NCBI GenBank assembly: GCA_025924275.1
Contig: JAICEH010000104.1
Coordinates: forward strand, 1-7,180
Direction: 5' to 3'
Length of the DNA: 7,180 nt
From: Gemmatimonadales bacterium
GTDB taxonomy: Bacteria > Gemmatimonadota > Gemmatimonadetes > Gemmatimonadales > GWC2-71-9
Positions 5,472 through 7,180 of this stretch are shown here, one piece after another. The notes beneath the pieces are model-generated. The model was not told the DNA's origin and ran no database searches. It saw only the letters and a list, made by a program, of their open reading frames with translations. Position numbers and translations under genes: made by a program. The first letter of the stretch is position 1. The number at the start of each line of letters is the position of its first letter.

Positions 5472-7088
5472 TCACGGGATCCCGCGGAGCCAGCCCACCA
5501 GGGCCGGCACCAGCCCGGGCACGACCGGCAGGCTCGCATCCCGGTACAACGGCACCTGCTCCGCCGGCTCCATCGAGGCGGCCGTCTTGAAGACGTGGTT
5601 CGCGCCCTCGAGCAGGACGGCGGGCGCGTGCGGCCGTGCGGCCCGCAGGCGGTCGAAGTCCTTCCGCGTCGTCTGGAGGTCCATGGTACCGCCCACGAGG
5701 AGCACCGGCGGCCGGAGGGCGGCCACCTCCCGCTCGGGGTCGTAGGCAGCCATCCCGGCCAACAGGCGGCGATACTGTGGCTGGAGCAACGGTGCCGCGA
5801 TGGCCGGCGGGTCCTGCGGGGTCTCGCCGCGCAGGTACGCCGCGAACGCCGAATCCACCGCCGCGGTGGTCGCCGAATCCACCTGCAGGGCGAGCTGGTC
5901 GTGCACCACCTCGCGCAGCGGGCGCCCGGTGCCGGCGAGCAGGATGATCCCGGCGACCGGGACGCCGCGATTGCCTGCCAGCACCGAGAGCATCGCCCCC
6001 TCGCTGTGGCCCAGCAGGAAGACGCGCCCCACGCGCCCGTCGGCCAGGAGGGTATCCACGGCCGCGGCCAGGTCGCCGACGTAGCCGTCGACCACGATGC
6101 TCGACGGATCGATGCCGAGGCTGGCCGGGCCCAGCCCGCGCTTGTCGTACCGGAGGCTCGCGAAGCCGCTGTCGGCCAGCTCGCGGGCGACCTGGCGGTA
6201 GAGGTCGGTCTGCACCAGCGGGCCGTTCCCGTTCCGGTCCGTCGGGCCCGAGCCGGCGACGATCAGCACCGCGTCGGGGCGCGCGCCGGCCGGGAGCGTG
6301 AGCGTGCCGGGCAGGGTCATCCCCGTGGTCCGGACGTCGAACGCCGATTCCCGCGGGTCGGGGATCTCCTGCGCCGCCGCCCGTACCGGCAGGAGTGCCG
6401 CCGCGACGAGCGCCAGCGCCCGTACCGCACCGGATCCACCGCGAGTGGCGCGCCAGTGCGCGAGGACCGCGGCGACGAGGAATCCGCCCAGCAGGGCCAC
6501 CAGGGTGTAGCGCACCGCCACGAGCGCGACGACGATGACCACCAGCCCCGCTACCATGAGCAGGGCGCCGAAGTAGCGGTGGGCCCGGAGCCAGAGGTCC
6601 GGGTCGCGGAGCGTCGCCGGCGTGCGGATGCCGACGATCCAGTTGGGCCGCACCCGCGGCACGAGGTTGCCGACCAGCACGAGGCCGGCGCCGAGGGCCA
6701 CCCCCACCGCCCGCACGGTCCAATCAGGCCATCCGAGCGTGGCCGCGAGCAGGGCCACGTGCAGCAGTGCCACCAGGGTCACCACGCCCAGGACGACGAC
6801 GTGCCAGGTGGGCTCGAAGCGCTCGATCGCGGCGGCGGCGAGATGCTCCGGCAGGCGCCCGTCCCGGGCCCCGCGCACCCGCGCGATGCCGGCGAGGAGC
6901 CCCCACACGCCCAGGGCGACGAGCGGCATCAGGAGGGCGAAGCCGGCCCGGGCCATCGGCTCGTCGGGTACCGCGACGGGAAGGATGCGACCCCACGCCG
7001 GGTACACCACGGCGGGCAGGTCGCCATACGCCAGCGCGGTGAGCGCGAGCGCGAGGAGGATCGGCAGGATCGGCAGCCACTTACGCAC
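5472..7088 (-). CDS. Fusion of an SdpI-like membrane domain with a periplasmic alpha/beta hydrolase
   Basis: The protein has 538 residues. Residues 1-212 are a six-helix membrane domain (about 4-20, 47-68, 95-116, 124-140, 172-190, 193-210). The loop at 141-172 carries the SdpI-family pattern: NLVPRVRPNWIVGIRTPATL, then W166 and HRYFG. Helix 1 with DLPAVVYPAWG resembles DUF1648. Residues 223-240 look like a signal peptide (RALALVAAALL, then RAAA|QE) but are internal, probably a seventh helix. Residues 250-538 are an alpha/beta hydrolase: GSGPTDRNGNGP (279-290), LRYDKRG (312-318), nucleophile Ser362 in GHSEG, probable acid Asp470 (GGTMD) and His498 (GANHVF). Basic residues fall in cytoplasmic loops (69-78, 145-171, 211-223), which places the hydrolase outside the membrane. 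The GTG start overlaps the upstream ArsR-type gene by 8 bp and has a strong GGAGG site. SdpI proteins give immunity to the SdpC toxin in Bacillus. The hydrolase substrate is unknown. Confidence 0.9.
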   Translation of the reverse strand: MRKWLPILPILLALALTALAYGDLPAVVYPAWGRILPVAVPDEPMARAGFALLMPLVALGVWGLLAGIARVRGARDGRLPEHLAAAAIERFEPTWHVVVLGVVTLVALLHVALLAATLGWPDWTVRAVGVALGAGLVLVGNLVPRVRPNWIVGIRTPATLRDPDLWLRAHRYFGALLMVAGLVVIVVALVAVRYTLVALLGGFLVAAVLAHWRATRGGSGAVRALALVAAALLPVRAAAQEIPDPRESAFDVRTTGMTLPGTLTLPAGARPDAVLIVAGSGPTDRNGNGPLVQTDLYRQVARELADSGFASLRYDKRGLGPASLGIDPSSIVVDGYVGDLAAAVDTLLADGRVGRVFLLGHSEGAMLSVLAGNRGVPVAGIILLAGTGRPLREVVHDQLALQVDSATTAAVDSAFAAYLRGETPQDPPAIAAPLLQPQYRRLLAGMAAYDPEREVAALRPPVLLVGGTMDLQTTRKDFDRLRAARPHAPAVLLEGANHVFKTAASMEPAEQVPLYRDASLPVVPGLVPALVGWLRGIP

Positions 7089-7180
7089 GCTTCCCTCCCT
7101 TGCTGGTCCAGTCGTAGAGGTGCTCGATGAGCTCCTGGATGACGGTCGCGTTCAGGCTGTAGTGGATGCTGGTGCCGTTC
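7081..7180 (-). CDS. ArsR-family (SdpR-like) transcriptional regulator, C-terminal fragment
   Basis: Only the last 32 residues are inside the window; the start lies beyond base 7180. The fragment begins NGTSIHYSLNATVIQELI and ends ...TSKGGKRA before a TAA. The 'G..IHYSLN' segment matches the beta-wing of ArsR winged helices, where '(Y/H)YSLN' is typical. The following 'TVIQELIEHLYDW' resembles the C-terminal dimerisation helix of SdpR autorepressors. The stop overlaps the GTG start of the SdpI-like fusion by 8 bp, the order known from Bacillus sdpR-sdpI, where the repressor controls its own operon and is sequestered at the membrane by SdpI. The family call rests on a short piece and on this context. 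Confidence 0.72.
   Translation of the reverse strand, partial: NGTSIHYSLNATVIQELIEHLYDWTSKGGKRA
7094..7100 (-). promoter_or_regulatory. Strong ribosome-binding site of the SdpI-hydrolase gene
   Basis: On the minus strand AGGGAGG lies inside the end of the ArsR-type gene, with its GGAGG core five bases before the GTG at 7088. It supports the GTG as the real start, which has no in-frame competitor with an equally good site, and indicates translation coupled to the upstream regulator. Confidence 0.7.

Noticed and set aside
5475..5484. CGGGATCCCG palindrome as a terminator stem or operator
   Set aside because: It is inside the last codons of the hydrolase gene, has no loop or T-tract, and palindromes of this size are common in such GC-rich sequence.
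5047..6723. A minus-strand frame of 558 codons overlapping the hydrolase and the end of the glycosidase
   Set aside because: It is a shifted reading of the hydrolase gene with a Pro/Arg/Gly-rich translation. The true frame carries the catalytic and membrane motifs.
4638..7130. A plus-strand frame of 830 codons across the glycosidase gene and opposite the hydrolase fusion
   Set aside because: It spans two well-supported genes in other frames, has Gly/Arg/Ala-rich composition and no recognisable domain.

Overview
The window is very GC-rich, densely coding DNA with strong third-position G/C bias. A large membrane-tethered BTAD/SARP-type regulator with a TPR sensor region, several exported proteins whose signal peptides end in A|Q, and many lineage-specific exported proteins together resemble Gemmatimonadota (soil or environmental). 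This placement rests on gene content and style only. No rRNA, marker gene, tRNA, CRISPR array or transposase is visible.

Layout. Bases 1-243 (minus) hold the start of an exported Kelch-repeat protein cut by the window edge. Fifteen bases upstream of it ends a 955-residue regulator (259-3126, minus): winged helix, BTAD domain, a (Gln-Pro-Ser/Pro)10 linker, one membrane helix, a TolB/FlgO-like domain and a long TPR region. It starts at TTG. A 128-bp divergent region (3127-3254) carries a perfect 7-bp inverted repeat lying across a plausible sigma70-type promoter for the regulator. On the plus strand, three tightly packed genes follow: a small secreted DUF11-like protein (3255-3698), a secreted four-cysteine coiled-coil protein (3698-4558) and a secreted phosphodiester glycosidase (NAGPA-type) protein (4555-5445). 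They are joined by TGATG and ATGA stop/start overlaps, so they form one probable operon of exported proteins.

After a 26-bp convergent gap, the minus strand holds a 538-residue fusion (5472-7088): a six-helix SdpI-like membrane domain, then an embedded signal-peptide-like helix, then a complete alpha/beta hydrolase with Ser-Asp-His residues. Its GTG start overlaps by 8 bp the end of an ArsR/SdpR-type regulator (7081-7180, cut by the window edge). The pair resembles the Bacillus SdpR-SdpI autorepressor/immunity operon, but with a periplasmic hydrolase added to the immunity-like domain.

How they may work together (inference). The left half looks like a one-component transmembrane regulator reading the cell envelope next to exported proteins that could be its targets. 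The right half looks like an ArsR-controlled envelope-defence or signalling module. The most unusual item is the SdpI-hydrolase fusion. The second is the regulator with its low-complexity linker and 9-bp-repeat membrane helix.
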